This document shows positions 32,209-44,674 of a stretch of DNA of 64,000 bases, in pieces. The notes under the pieces are model-generated. The model was not told the DNA's origin and searched no databases. It saw nothing but the letters and a program-made list of their open reading frames with translations. How positions within the stretch are numbered: position 1 is the stretch's first letter; every line of letters starts with the position of its first letter. Both the position numbers and the translations under genes were made by a program. The DNA comes from Fragilariopsis cylindrus CCMP1102 (taxonomy: Eukaryota; Bacillariophyta; Bacillariophyceae; Bacillariales; Bacillariaceae): NCBI GenBank assembly GCA_900095095.1, contig FMBT01000422.1, positions 1-64,000 on the forward strand, read 5' to 3'.

Positions 32209-35206
32209 ATGAGCGACGAAAACGCAAAGGCGAAGGCAAACGTCGACGATGATAATGGTATTTTCGAATCGATAGCTGCAGTTCGATCCTTCTTAATGTT
32301 GGATACTCCTACTCGCTCCCTATTCGCTGGCGGCGAAAAACTGCAACGACATCCGTTCTTTTCTCCTCCGGACTCGACAACACCAACATCAGCATTAAAA
32401 CCAGCCGCCGCGAAAATAGACGACATCGTCGGTGGACGATCTCCTGTTGGTCTACCGCCATCATCACGAAATTCTTCTCCGTCTGCGTTGTTGTTGAGGA
32501 CTCCACGAACAGCTCAAAGACTACCACCGACACCAGAAGTGACGACAGCATTGCGGAAGACTGTCCGTACGTTAGAAACATCTCATGTCGATCTGAAAAA
32601 TCAGTTGGATGAAGAGATCCAAAGACGAAAGACTTTAGAAGTGACGTACAAACAATTGAATGAATTCCGAACCAAGCAAACATGCCAACTCGAGGTAATA
32701 ACATCGTCACGAGATAACTATCGTAATGAAACAATCGGATTAAAAATGTTGCTTGAAAAGGAACGAAAACAAAATTTGGAAACAGTATCCGCGTTAAGAT
32801 CAGCCGCAGAGGCGATTGTTCCAGTAGTCGAGTCACAACGATCAAAGGAGAATGACAAATTGAAATATGAAATCGAAACACTCCAAATAAAAATTCATAA
32901 AAAAGACGAAAGATACGCATCATCAGAATCTCTTGTTAAGTCCCTAACGAAAGAAGTTGAAACACTCAACGCTGACCTTAAAAGTTGTCAACAAAATTAC
33001 GAATCGACGCTCCAAACAACTATCGAAAATCATTCGAAAGAAATGGAAGCCCTACAGGTGCGAATCGTATCTGAATGGACAGGAAAAACAAACATAATAA
33101 AAGAAAAAGAACAAATGGTTCTTGAACAGGTACGAAAGAACGAACTTTAATTAATTATCAATAATAGCAAAACCACGAAACACGTTCGCTCATGACTAAC
33201 ACCTGTTTTCATTTTTCTTTCGTGATCCACTCTATTTTATCTACTTCTGTTTGGTTTACGATATGTCGCTACTGTCATCGTTATTGTTGCTATTGATAAT
33301 TGACGTACAACGATCTAAAAATGCATACACCTCGTGCAGCTGAAAGAGGCCAAAAATGATATAAACAAGCTAAATGTACAACATTCGACCGAGAAAGAAC
33401 AGATTGTATCCGAAAAGGCCGAATTAGAGGATTCCTTGAAGGAAGCAATAGATGCGCAAGGGGAATTGGAACAAGAGGTAAGGATTCAAAATTGAAATCA
33501 AACTGAAAACCTGGTGTCGTCGGATTTTTTGTTGTTGTGCGCTATTGTTGCAAAGAGAACGGTTTTGTCTTGTCTTGTTTTGTCGCGCCGAATAAAGTGG
33601 CAAACGGAGATAATTCGATTGTTTGTCTACTCGCTTCTTTGCTCCTCTCAAATCTCCTTTTGATCCTCACAATCTTTATTTCGTTCCATTCGATTTCCGA
33701 AATACAATTTCTCATTTGTGTATAGCTCGAGGATATTACCGGCCAGCTAACTCAATTGCACGAACGGGTCAAGGAGGCTCACGTGGCTCGTAAGGAATCC
33801 GAAGAAGAGGTACGTACTAATAAGCTGATAGCAGAGATGCAATAGTAGATATATTTACGAGTAGCAATATAATCTAATGAAGTCTTCGTCCGGATAATGT
33901 TGTGGGCCATTACGTACTATGTTTTTTGCATTGTTGTGTGCTGATCTGGTCTGTGATCATTATTGCTATCTTTGTTGAATGCATCCGTATATAGTTACAA
34001 GTGCTGATCACTGAGTTGGGTTCTGTCAAGGAACAGCTCGCTGTCAATCGAAAATTGCAATCGGAAAAGGACGAGCTAGAACGACGATTGCGTGATGCCC
34101 AGAACCACGCCAAGCAATCTGATGCTTCCGAGACTCAGCTCGATGTTCATAAGGAAGAACTAGAACAACGATTGCGTGTCGCAGAGGACAAATGTGCGAC
34201 CTTCGAAAAGGAACTTCAAGAAACTAATATGGAATTAGGGGGGTTAAAACAAAACCTCGATGAAGCGGAGCAGATTGAACTGCAAAATGAAGAGTTAGTA
34301 AGCCGTTTGCGCGATATGTCAGAGGAGATGGCAGATACCGGAAAGTTACAAGAAAATTTGAAGGCAGTTCAATCCGCCATGATACAAAAAAATGAAATGG
34401 TAAGATTTAGTACTAAATTTTGATCGTGAATCCGCCTTTCATTCGCTTTATATTCTGTTCTAATACACGCATGTCGTATGAATATGGCTCTCATATACTT
34501 GTTATGTTTGTACACAATTAATATCCAGTTACACAACGTACAGTTGGAACTTGAAGAGGCCAATTCACAGCTTTCTAAGCAAAAGGAAAATGTTGCTTCA
34601 GCCACAGTAGTAAATATGTCGACAGAGTTACAAGCGAAGAAACGCATCGTCATCAATCTTCGTTCTGAGCTAGACTTGGTTCGCAGGTATTTATCGAAAG
34701 CAGAAGAAATGCTGAAGAGGAAGAATACAGAATTGTCAAACAACAAAACTGGTGGTATCGTAGAAAATCTTCGAAAGGAACTTAAGGTGGCTAAAGCACA
34801 AAGTGCACTTTTAGAGGAACGACTCGATAGTTCTAAATTGTCCAACGAGAATAGTTTGGTAGAAGTCGCCACTAATCGTGAACAAGTGCGGAATTTAAAA
34901 GAGGACCTGGAGGAGGTTATGGAAGAGAAAATAAACGGTGATCACCAAGAAATAATCGATGTGGATGACGGAAAGCGTGACATGGATGATGAAGACAAGG
35001 ATAGTCCAAGAAAGCGTCAAAAAATAAAAACAGACGATTATGACGAGGATAGTGATGTAGTAGTAGACGATGGCGATGACGATGACGATGATGATGACGC
35101 TGACGCTGATAATGATAATGATAATGATAATGATAATGATGATGATGATGACGAAAGTGACGACGACGATAATTCGGATGATGACGATGATGATATTATA
35201 TTGTAA
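32209..35206 (+). CDS. long coiled-coil protein with acidic tail
   Basis: Five exons: 32209-33129, 33340-33477, 33726-33809, 33995-34399 and 34529-35206, all introns phase 0, giving 741 residues. The first 110 residues are Pro/Ser/Ala-rich. From about residue 115 to 660 the sequence is a nearly unbroken heptad-type coiled coil rich in E, K, L, Q and R (for example LRKTVRTLETSHVDLKNQLD and EEANSQLSKQKENVASATVV). A basic patch (SPRKRQKIKTDD) may be a nuclear localisation signal. The last 50 residues are almost all Asp with Asn. Each exon after the first begins with a Leu codon. A nuclear structural or chromatin role is inference; I recognise no named family. Confidence 0.75.
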
Positions 35207-35409
35207 CTACGAAAGATGAATGGGGAAAGCAAAAAAATGAATGACTTCAAGACTAGCTACTAAGCATCAGAAGTAATATAAGGTTACACTTTAAAACTTT
35301 TGACGTATTAAAAGAACGTATTGATGTGTTACACCAAGGACAAAAGAAGGATGAAGATCTACTATTACATGATTGAAATAATTCAATACTACTGTATTAA
35401 ATCTATTTA

Positions 35410-37095
35410 TTATTGAAAACTAACGTCTCCCAATTCTAACACTGTTGGCAATATCTGTAATTTTTCGATTGTTGTTTCGCCTTGTACATTATCATCATCA
35501 TCATCATCATCATCATCATTTTTACTAATACTAACGTCTTCAAAGAGTGCGGATGATGCTTTCTTAAATTGTGCCATGGCCTTTACCAACGGCTTTCGTT
35601 GTTGATTAAGGTCATCATCATCATTGTTACCGTTATTTTTGTTTCCATTCTTTGGTTGGAGGAACAACTTCCCCCATCCGTCATTATTGTTGTTATTACC
35701 GTCACGTAAATTTCTATACCACAAACTTTCTAGGACCTGTTCTTGTGCATCTTCCCAAACAGGACTTCTACATATATCCCACATTGGATCAAATGATTCC
35801 TCATCTGGTAAGATAAATCGTATCCAATTACGTCGTCGAGAACGACGTGGACGACGATTCCCTCTTCCACTACCACCCACATCATCTAAGGCACGTGGCA
35901 GTTGCTGATACAACGCTTGTTCAATATCCTTACATGTTACAAATTGAGTGGACGGATTCTTCCAACAACAAGAAGAAGACGACGAGGATGGTGACGCATT
36001 ACTTGTATCGACACCGTCATTGTCATCGTCATTCTCATCGTTGAAAAATACTTCCTCCACAGACCGTCGAACGGTCGATACCAGTAGAGGAATTCCTTTA
36101 TTTAATAGATATTGATGACTTTGCATTAATATAGATTCTGCTTCTGCTTCGCCTTGCTGTTGTGATGTCAACCAATGAAATTGTACTGTCAAACTCATTA
36201 ATAGTAATGCATACGCGTAGGATGATACCATCATCCTCGTTGTTGTTTCTACTAAAATTTCACACCATAATTCTTCTTCCTGTTGTTGTAATTGTTTTAT
36301 TTCACGTTCATATTTACTGGTATCATTATCGTTATCGTTGTCGTTATTACCATTACCATTATCATTATTATTACCATTACCATTGCCATCCTTCTTCTCT
36401 TCTTCTTCTTCTTCTTCTTCTTTGTCTTCTTTTTGTTGTTGTGTTTTTAGTTTTAGTTTTTGTTGTATTTGACAACGACATAAACGTAATGATTTAAGTT
36501 CCTTAGTTTGGATTGATGAATCAGTTAATTTTTCAATTATAGGTTTCAATGTTGGAAAACATTTACGAAATGCAATTTTTGTTTGATATTGACAACGAAC
36601 CAATTGTTGTCGACGTGTAAGTCTTACTTGGTTTTTGCTACTAGTACCTGATCGTGTACTACGTTGTTGCTCAGGATTATTATTACTACCAGCCAATAAC
36701 CAATCAGCGGCACCGATCGCGGCAGTCGACAACCATGAATAATTTTTCTTATTATTATTGTCAGTGCTGTTCTTCCTATTGCTATTCTTGTGAGAAGAAT
36801 ATTGTTGTTGCTGATTTTGCGATCGTTGTTCCGTGCTAAAAAATGAAGGAAGGTCTTCTTCTAATGGACGTTGCATTCCTTCTTCTTCTTCTTCTTCTTC
36901 TTCTTCTCCTTCTTCTTCATGATCACTTCTATTATTATTACCATTATCGTCCTTCAGATACCATTGTGCTAAACGATATGTACCATAAGCAACGGCTGCA
37001 GTAGTCGCTGTTGTAGTGATGATGGAAGTTTTACTACGTGATGGAGAATGAGTTGTTCGTCTTCTTCTTCTTTCTTGTTGAGGAGGAGACGACAT
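35410..37095 (-). CDS. PEX3: peroxisome biogenesis factor 3 (PEX3)
   Basis: A single-exon frame of 561 residues. The N-terminus has a basic cluster (QERRRRRTTHSPSRSK) and then one span (IITTTATTAAVAYGTYRLAQ), the PEX3 peroxisomal anchor layout. The core matches PEX3: RRQQLVRCQYQTKIAFRKCF followed by PTLKPIIEKLTDSSIQTKEL, then LWCEILVETTTRMMVSSYAY and ALLLMSLTVQFHWL, and LNKGIPLLVSTVRRSVEEVF. The C-terminal part has WIRFILPDEESFDPMWDICR. PEX3 recruits PEX19 to insert peroxisomal membrane proteins. Human PEX3 is 373 residues; the extra length is Gln, Asn, Asp, Glu and Ser runs encoded by trinucleotide repeats. Confidence 0.8.
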   Translation of the reverse strand: MSSPPQQERRRRRTTHSPSRSKTSIITTTATTAAVAYGTYRLAQWYLKDDNGNNNRSDHEEEGEEEEEEEEEGMQRPLEEDLPSFFSTEQRSQNQQQQYSSHKNSNRKNSTDNNNKKNYSWLSTAAIGAADWLLAGSNNNPEQQRSTRSGTSSKNQVRLTRRQQLVRCQYQTKIAFRKCFPTLKPIIEKLTDSSIQTKELKSLRLCRCQIQQKLKLKTQQQKEDKEEEEEEEEKKDGNGNGNNNDNGNGNNDNDNDNDTSKYEREIKQLQQQEEELWCEILVETTTRMMVSSYAYALLLMSLTVQFHWLTSQQQGEAEAESILMQSHQYLLNKGIPLLVSTVRRSVEEVFFNDENDDDNDGVDTSNASPSSSSSSCCWKNPSTQFVTCKDIEQALYQQLPRALDDVGGSGRGNRRPRRSRRRNWIRFILPDEESFDPMWDICRSPVWEDAQEQVLESLWYRNLRDGNNNNNDGWGKLFLQPKNGNKNNGNNDDDDLNQQRKPLVKAMAQFKKASSALFEDVSISKNDDDDDDDDDNVQGETTIEKLQILPTVLELGDVSFQ

Positions 37096-37703
37096 AATCT
37101 ATGATTCGTTTTACAGTATTGAATACTACTCTCGTTATACTATTGTTTTGTCGTCTTTGTGTTTGTCCCGGGTATGGATATTTAATTAGGTCAGAGTAAG
37201 AAATATGAGGAACAAGTTACGATTTGACCAGGTTGTGTTGTCTGTGATGTTGTGATGTTGTTCATGGCGGTGTTGATGTGTTTTGTGATACTAAGCGTTT
37301 CATCCTCCTATTCTTTTTCCGCGAAGCTCGCTAACTACACTCCTGAGCAATACACTTATTTTAGAGCTAAGGTAGTACTTAGTCAAGCGGGAGTGGAACG
37401 ACGGCTGTTGTACAGGGCTTCAAGGCTGTTGAACTTTCAAAAAAAACCCATCATAAATTTTTAAATAAAGAATTGAAATTGACTCGTTCGTACTTTCGTC
37501 AACGAATCGCACTCACGACACATCTTGATACCATAAGATATTGAATATACTAGTCGGTCGTATCAACAACGTCAATCATTGCAATTGTAGTCGAGGTATT
37601 ATACATTAACAACGAGAGACACAGGACAAAGGAAGAGAGAAAACCGATTCGAGGAATCAATTATCAATCAATCACGATAACAAAAACAACGCCTTCGACG
37701 CGT
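37096..37703. other. divergent intergenic region
   Basis: About 600 bases with the promoters of PEX3 (minus) and the EGY-type protease (plus). A 70-codon frame at 37252-37464 begins with a hydrophobic leader, but nothing else supports it as a gene. Confidence 0.35.
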
Positions 37704-40700
37704 ATGAGAATGAATAATAATAATAATTCGATTCTTTTATTTGCTTTGCTACTGCTGGTGTCGTCGTCGACGAAGAAAGTAGTGGTGGAGGCATTTGTTA
37801 TACCCGGAGGAACAAAAATAATACAGCATGGAATATCGGATATCATAGGTGGTATTGATTTGAGACGAACAGCAACAGCAACAACAACAACAACAACAAA
37901 AATACCGAACACTGCTTTCTCATCATCATCATATTCGTTTCAATTACGTTCGTTGCAACAAAAACAAGAGCAAGAACAAGAACAAGAACAAGAACAAGAA
38001 ACGCCATCTAAGAACAATAATAATGTTCCTAGTAATGAATATGAACGATTACTATTAGAAGCAACAAAAATGAGATTAGAGGCAGAAAAGATGGACATTG
38101 ATTTGACATTAAAAAAGATAACAATATTAGAAGATAAATTATCAGATGATATATGGTTAAAAAAACAAAATGGTCAAACCGTGAAAGATTTGTATGAACA
38201 ATTACGTCGATTACAAATGAAAATTGATGGAGACGATACTGATAATAATGGTAGCAGTCCATCGACAACAAGTATCAATGATGACAAAAATAAGGAAAAG
38301 AAATATTCTAGCAGCAGCAGCAGCAGTAGCAAGAAAAACAGTAATAAGAATATACCACCAATTGCTGGTTTTGATAAGGATGATTTAGAATTGTATGTAC
38401 CCATTGCGGAAGATATATATAGGATGGCACCAGATTCGTCATTAGAAGAGCGGATGATATTATTTCGTGACGCGCCTGAATTACAAGCACATTTTAAAGA
38501 AAAGATACAGAAATTATTACTAGGACCATTGGAGGAGATGCAAGAATTAGAAACATTAAAACAAAATTATTTTGATTCGTCATCCTCGAGAGAACGTGAA
38601 TCATTATTAAAACAAATTAAACGATTAGAAAAGAAACAGGAGGACAATAATATTTCAATCGGTAGTGGTGATGATGCAGCATCAATAGCAGCTAATAATG
38701 ATAACAATTTAGGATTTGGATTCAGTGATAATATATATATACCTCCTGAAGATTTACCAGTACTAGTAGAAGATGAATTAGAAGAACGGTACGAAACAAT
38801 TAAAGCACTTCCTGACATCCTTGTTGCGGTTTACCTTCAACGGAATGGACTGTATAATTTACCAGTTGCACTTAACACAATCAATGTCGATATTGGTCGT
38901 GATGGTATCGGGTTCAATATGAGTATAGCTAATAATAACTCATCTAAAAGTATAGGTACAACTACAAGTGAGAATGACAACGGCAAGGACGAAGATGAAG
39001 TCAGTAAAAAATTGAATGAAGTCGTCGCAGTCGAAGAAGATCAGTCTGCCACGACTACCACTGTTGTGTCCCAGACCGACACCTCGTCGTCCGATTTAAC
39101 GACTGCTGCTGCTGCTGCTACTGCTGTGCCCGATAGCGGCACCGACGTCTCGTCGTCGTTCGATTTATTTGAAAATCTGAAACTAGCGATTCAATTGGAC
39201 TATTACGACTTACAAATTCAGCTCCTCGATCAAGCACGGGATATCCAACCGATGACCGATGAGTTACGTAAGGATTTTTCTTTAGCATTCCGATCATTAC
39301 CGGTAGATGTACGAAAACGATTCGTTGTTACCAATCTAAGGATTGATAAATTCACAGATTCCATTCTAACTTCGAATGAAGATAACGACATAGAAGAGGT
39401 CCTAGAGGAAATTTTAAAACCACCAGATGATCTGATTTCACCCTTCATGCAAATCGGTTCACTTTTTGATCAGAAGGGTAAAAAAAATATTATGGTTGTC
39501 GGCAACGGAGATGAAGGCGTGAGTCAAATCCAACCGGAACGACCGGAATACAATGATGTTGAATTTGTTGACCGATCTAGATATTTAGAAGAATTCTTTC
39601 CATCGGTTGCGTTATTGGAGGACCAACGTCCGACCCAAGAGGATGTGGATCTATTCGTAAGAGAATGTCTGAGTGGTCCTAACAAGCCATTCATGGTTAC
39701 GAGTAAACCAGAACGAGTGATTGGAGGATATTACGTTTGGGGGACAAACGTTTTGAACAACAACAGCAATAATAAGGACACGACGACCTCCGCGACTGAC
39801 ATGCTTGTACAGGAAGTATACAAGCGATTACAGAACCAACCTTCTATAAAAGATAAGATCGAATTTTACTACATATTGGATCCATCACCACCCACTGACG
39901 AAGAAATGGAATTAGAAGTTGGATCAAAGCCTGTTTTTTTGATAACAGCTAAGGATCCAGATACTATGTACAATCTATCGTTGCCATGGACGAAGTCAAT
40001 TGTAACTATATCCGGATTAGTCTCTACTTTTCTATTTTCGGTCGGGGCTTGTGTTTTAAATCCAAAAATTAACGATGGCATTGAGAAGGCATTAGATAAC
40101 GCCGCCTCATCGGGATTTATCGATATTCAATGGTTTTACGACTTGTGTTTACCTCTATACTTCTCTCTGCTGAGTATTTTATTCGCTCACGAGCTAGGGC
40201 ATCGGATAGCAGCATCTATTCATAAGGTAAAACTACTTTCGTTATGTGCAGGATCAGAAAAATGAGAGAAAATCATACTTTGAAATTTGAGCAAAAAACT
40301 CACCTATAACTATATATTTGTTTTTTCTTCTTCTAACGTACACATAGTTCGAGATAGGACTACCAAACGTAGTTCCATCTCTCACTACAGGTATCGGAGG
40401 TGTCATCACACCGATCAAATCCCCGCCCCCTAACAATAAAGCATTATTTGACTTCGCGATCGCCGGACCACTTTCGGGTCTGACTGTTTCGCTGAGTTTA
40501 CTTTTTGTCGGTTTGCAGTTGACCCAACAAATGAGTTTAGATTCGAACCTACCAGTACTACCCGTTGATTTAGCTCGAGCGAGCAGCCTCGGTGGTGGTA
40601 CGATTCAATACTTTATGGGCAAGTATGCACTAATGCCTGATCAAGTTCCGGGCGCATTTGTTGAGTTACACCCATTTGCGATTAGTGGTTTGATTGGTTG

Positions 40701-41156
40701 TATAATCAATGCCCTCGCCATGCTTCCTCTTGGTCGTAAGTAAAGTCAGAATCTCACTACTAGCTTATGATGTCTCGTGTTGTTACTGCTGCTATCTGAA
40801 ATATTCCGTTTCTATTTGTTGGCTAACATGCTTATCTCTCATCCTAAAATTTGCTTTGTCGTTATTTCTACATGCATTAAGATACGGATGGCGGTCGAAT
40901 TGCTTTGGCTATGTTTGGTAGACGTGGTGCTTTTGTTGCCAAATTATTTACAACTTTGATTTTGGCCGGGTCCGGTTTGTTTGGCTTGGATTCTGTGAAC
41001 ATTTTGATACTATATCTTGTCTTCACTTTGGTATGGCAACGTGAGCTCGATTCTCCAGTACGAAACGAAGTAGACGAGTTAGACGTTTCTCGGGGACTAT
41101 TGGGAATTGCTAGCACTATCTTGGTAGGGCTAATATTGATTCCCATAACGTCATAA
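37704..41156 (+). CDS. EGY: EGY-type site-2 zinc metalloprotease, plastid
   Basis: Three exons: 37704-40226, 40348-40735 and 40882-41156, giving 1061 residues. The signal segment ILLFALLLLVSSSTKKVVVE ends at AF, a plastid-import type motif. About 600 residues of Asn, Ser, Asp, Glu and Thr-rich sequence follow. The EGY domain begins near EERMILFRDAPELQAHFKEK and is clear from about residue 640. Membrane spans flank SILFAHELGHRIAASIHKFE, the zinc site HELGH, then LPNVVPSLTTGIGGVITPIK and ALFDFAIAGPLSGL. The third metal ligand lies in INALAMLPLG joined across intron 2 to TDGGRIALAMFGRR. EGY proteins are chloroplast membrane proteases needed for thylakoid development. Plant homologues are about half this length. 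Confidence 0.9.
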
Positions 41157-41993
41157 AATTCCAGAAAAGTAATAAAAATCTAGCTAGGCGAACGAATAGG
41201 AAATCTACTTTTAATATACCACAAAAGATAGAACAAAACTGGCACGCTATAATAGTTAGGACAAATCTATCAAACATAGCTCCTTCTATTATTTTTTGTT
41301 TTTGTCTATACTAGATGCGATTTTCACTACTTTTTCAATTTGTGTACAATGTTTGGAAATATTAATTGGTTGCAGGATGCATTCTAAGCAGAGCTTAATT
41401 TCATTGTTGGTGACATTGGTTGCAGGATGCATTCCAAGCAAAGCTAAATAATATCATTGTTGGCAACATTCCATGCACCACAACAATTCCAATATTTCCC
41501 TTGAGTTTAAGTTGAGACATAAGCAAGTATGTTTTGCAGAGTGCCCTGCCACTTCATTTGCCAATTGTCGAGCAACACACAAACTTTATCTACTCATTGA
41601 TCCATAGACAGTTAAAAGTCTGTATTGTCCAGTTGTCCTATTGAATTTACTGATAATCCTTGGTCATTTTGCTTCTTAGCAATGATACTGTACATTGATG
41701 TTTTGATCTTACCTAACCATGAATTTGTATACATCCTTTCCTGGCAATGATCCCTGGCACTGGTGTAGCAGACTAGCAGACTAGTAGAGTTAATATTATT
41801 ATTCATGCTTTGTTTGTGTGTGTTTGTCAGAAGAATTTTCCTAGATATAATTTCCTTTTGACCAATTGCTATTGCATTGGGATTGTTAATCATCGAAGTA
41901 GTAGTAGTAGTAGTAGTATTTCATCCCATACATTGCAATTGCAATCGCAATCGTATTCATACATTGTCATCGTCATTGTTATAGTCATCATTG
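41157..41993. other. convergent intergenic region with a tandem repeat
   Basis: About 840 bases between converging genes. It contains the 50-base tandem repeat at 41366-41470 and an AGT run near 41896-41920. No gene seen. Confidence 0.4.
41366..41470. repeat. 50-base imperfect tandem repeat, two units
   Basis: Units start at 41366 and 41416 with TTGGTTGCAGGATGCATTC, then AAGCA and AGCT, and end near a shared TCATTGTTGG word followed by CAACATT or TGACATT. The second unit has a few extra bases. Confidence 0.8.
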
Positions 41994-44042
41994 TCATTCG
42001 TCATTGTCGTAATATGTTTGTATCATACTAGCAAGTAATCGAATCCTACTTAATACAGCTTGCTTGTAATGCCTACCATCAGTACTTAGTCCACACGGTA
42101 ATAAATCATGATCATTGTATATACCAAGTATCAATTTTGTTGTACTACTACTACTACTACTACTTGTGTTGTTACTGCTATACTTTTGCTGTTTTTTCTT
42201 TTCTTTTTCCATCAAATCATTGTATGTCTTGGTCACAATATTTTTCAGTCGTTCATTCATATATAATGACCCATAGGATGTGAATGTTCCGTATTGACAT
42301 ATATGATTGATTTGATCTTCTGTGTAGTAATAATCAGTATCAGTATCAGTATCATCGTCAGCATTAGTCTTGTTACTGTTACTGCTATTACTATTGCCAT
42401 TATTGTTATTGTTCCGTTGATGAACACGAACCTTGGTTCTAATTTTCCATGATTGTTCGTTCTCATAGCGGAATCGTATTTCTTCTTGACGGATATAATT
42501 CTTGCAATAGTCAATTGTTGCATTATCATTGGTGTGATATTTCTCTGCCAGTACCTTCCACGAATCATAATATTTTTCTTCACAGACACGATTCGTTGTC
42601 TTGAACAATAGTAATAATTTGTTATTATTGTTCTTGTTTTTGTTTTTGCTATCTTTTTTTGTACTACTACTACTACTACTACTACGTCCAAGTTTACGTT
42701 TTTGTCGTCCTTCCACTGCTGAATAAATAAATTGTTGTATATTATTTTCATAATCCAACCATGCATCCCACCCAAGCACATTATTTTTTGGGGTATTATT
42801 TGGACCAATCAAATGTAACTCATGCAATCCAATATTAAAAAGAATTATATCAGCGTCATCCATCAATGTTGCATCGTAGTAGGATAATTGGGTGGATGTG
42901 GACGAGGACGAGAACGAGGACGAAGATGAGTTGTTGTTGTTGGTGTGCTGCTTTTGTTGTTGCTGCGTCTTGTTGTTGTTGTTGTTTTGGAAATTCAAAT
43001 TGTTGTCATAATGAACTTCACAATTGTTGGAATACATACATTCATACATTTCTCTACCGCTCCGTTTGATGAAATGCAAATTAATATCATTGTCATTATT
43101 ATTGTCATTATCAACACTACTACTATGTATAGGCGATTGTCTTTTGTTTCGTTTGTATTCTACCAGTCTTATACCAGTCACATTTGTTGATTTCTTCCAA
43201 TTTGTTTCTTTCTTTCCAACAGTCATACCCAATTCTAATTGTCGCTGTAATTCTAATACATTATTTACGTGTATAATGTTATTATCAGTGATTATGGTGT
43301 TGTTGTTGTTGTTTGATTCTTTCCATCCTTCTGCTTCAACTTCAACCTCTCCTTTGTGACTATGATTATTCTTATCATGATACAAATCAAACAATGTTGT
43401 TATGGCATAAAATAAATGCAATGTTGTCGAATCACCAAAGAAAACAATTTTCTTTCCTCCAGTATGAAAGGGTCGTAATAAAAATTCATAGGAACTGTTT
43501 ATAATGTCATCATCATTATCATTATCAGTTCCTGTTGTTGCTGTTGCTGCCGTGCTTCCATTAACGGTATTGTTATTGTTATTGTTATCGTCCAATAAAA
43601 AATGGTTTCCCCGAAGTAATACCGCATCTCGAAATGTTGCTTCTGCTTTTTGAAACGTCGTTCCTCCTGCTTCTTTCGAATTATTGGATATGATTGCGGC
43701 AATGACCTCCAATGAATTCAAATTGACTTTTTGGTACGGTAAAAAGAAATCAATGTTGTGTTGATACAATGTAGATATAACTTTTCTATCTCTATCGTCG
43801 TTGTTGTTGTTGTTGTTGTTGTTGCATCCAATTAATTTGACAGTAGCAGTAGTTGGGGTAGTAGTAGTTGGAGTAGTAGTAGTATTTGTTTGTTTGACAA
43901 TTTGTTTCTCAAGAATAAAAGGTGAGAATAGATGTGGGATGGTATTTGTGATTACATTAAAGTAGTAGAATAGTGTTATTGGAATGACGAGGAAAGACAA
44001 TAATAGGCACATACGTGTACTCTTTTGCAGCTGCCGCTTCAT
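41994..44042 (-). CDS. PC-esterase/SGNH-like type II membrane protein
   Basis: A single-exon frame of 682 residues. The N-terminus has a basic start and one span (MCLLLSFLVIPITLFYYFNV), a Golgi-type signal anchor. Residues about 190-210 read GKKIVFFGDSTTLHLFYAIT, the GDS block of the PC-esterase/TBL and related SGNH families. A middle block has DADIILFNIGLHELHLIG, and the C-terminus has LLPCGLSTDGRHYKQAVLSR, the DxxH-like block that would supply Asp and His. Such proteins acetylate or deacetylate cell-surface polysaccharides and sialic acids; the substrate is unknown here. Very long Asn, Ser, Lys and Asp runs from AAC/AGT repeats separate the blocks, so domain spacing is unusually large. Confidence 0.7.
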   Translation of the reverse strand: MKRQLQKSTRMCLLLSFLVIPITLFYYFNVITNTIPHLFSPFILEKQIVKQTNTTTTPTTTTPTTATVKLIGCNNNNNNNNDDRDRKVISTLYQHNIDFFLPYQKVNLNSLEVIAAIISNNSKEAGGTTFQKAEATFRDAVLLRGNHFLLDDNNNNNNTVNGSTAATATTGTDNDNDDDIINSSYEFLLRPFHTGGKKIVFFGDSTTLHLFYAITTLFDLYHDKNNHSHKGEVEVEAEGWKESNNNNNTIITDNNIIHVNNVLELQRQLELGMTVGKKETNWKKSTNVTGIRLVEYKRNKRQSPIHSSSVDNDNNNDNDINLHFIKRSGREMYECMYSNNCEVHYDNNLNFQNNNNNKTQQQQKQHTNNNNSSSSSFSSSSTSTQLSYYDATLMDDADIILFNIGLHELHLIGPNNTPKNNVLGWDAWLDYENNIQQFIYSAVEGRQKRKLGRSSSSSSSTKKDSKNKNKNNNNKLLLLFKTTNRVCEEKYYDSWKVLAEKYHTNDNATIDYCKNYIRQEEIRFRYENEQSWKIRTKVRVHQRNNNNNGNSNSSNSNKTNADDDTDTDTDYYYTEDQINHICQYGTFTSYGSLYMNERLKNIVTKTYNDLMEKEKKKQQKYSSNNTSSSSSSSTTKLILGIYNDHDLLPCGLSTDGRHYKQAVLSRIRLLASMIQTYYDNDE

Positions 44043-44674
44043 TATTCTTCTTCTTCTTCTTTTGCGTTACGTTATTGTCGTTGTTGATAAACACTTAACA
44101 AATCTTCTGGATGGGATGCGGATTGATAATAGATGTCATAGTTATTGTCGTCACGTGTTTCTGATTGATAAGCAAAACAATTACTTGCTTGCATCCTTCC
44201 TTGGTGCTGCTGCTGCTGCTGCTGCTATTGTTGTTGTTACTGTTGTTGCTAGTAGTAGTCCTCTGTATCAATCAAGCAGATCAAACAATTGTTGTCCAAT
44301 AAGATATTGATGGGGATACTACGATAATAAGGCCATAAATGATGGCGGTGGCCCGAGGGTCGAGTCGTGGTGATTGATTCCCGTCGTCATTCATTCCCAT
44401 CTGTGATTAATATTCGCTGAATGAAAACGGTCATAGCATCACTACGGAATTCAATACGGTAGGACCTAACACACAGCATGCTGGCAATTTTAAATCGTGC
44501 TTTGAATTGTTCGTTTTAGATTTTCGATTGTATCGTTTGCTTTTACAACTACTGTTACCATAAATACACAAACTCTCTGTACAAACTTCAAACCTTGTCT
44601 GGGCAAGGCAAATCACACCTAAAAGAGAGCAGAGAGTAAAACAGGATTAAGAAACTAAGCACCGGGAGAATCAG
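44043..44674. other. divergent intergenic region
   Basis: About 630 bases between the esterase gene (minus) and the large oxidase-methyltransferase gene (plus). It has TTC and GCT trinucleotide runs at 44043-44062 and 44205-44226. I found no trace of the neighbouring propeller gene here. Confidence 0.4.

Noticed and set aside
37252-37464. A small secreted-protein-like frame between PEX3 and the EGY gene
   Set aside because: It has a hydrophobic leader, but it is 70 codons long, sits in a divergent promoter region, and has no other supporting signal.
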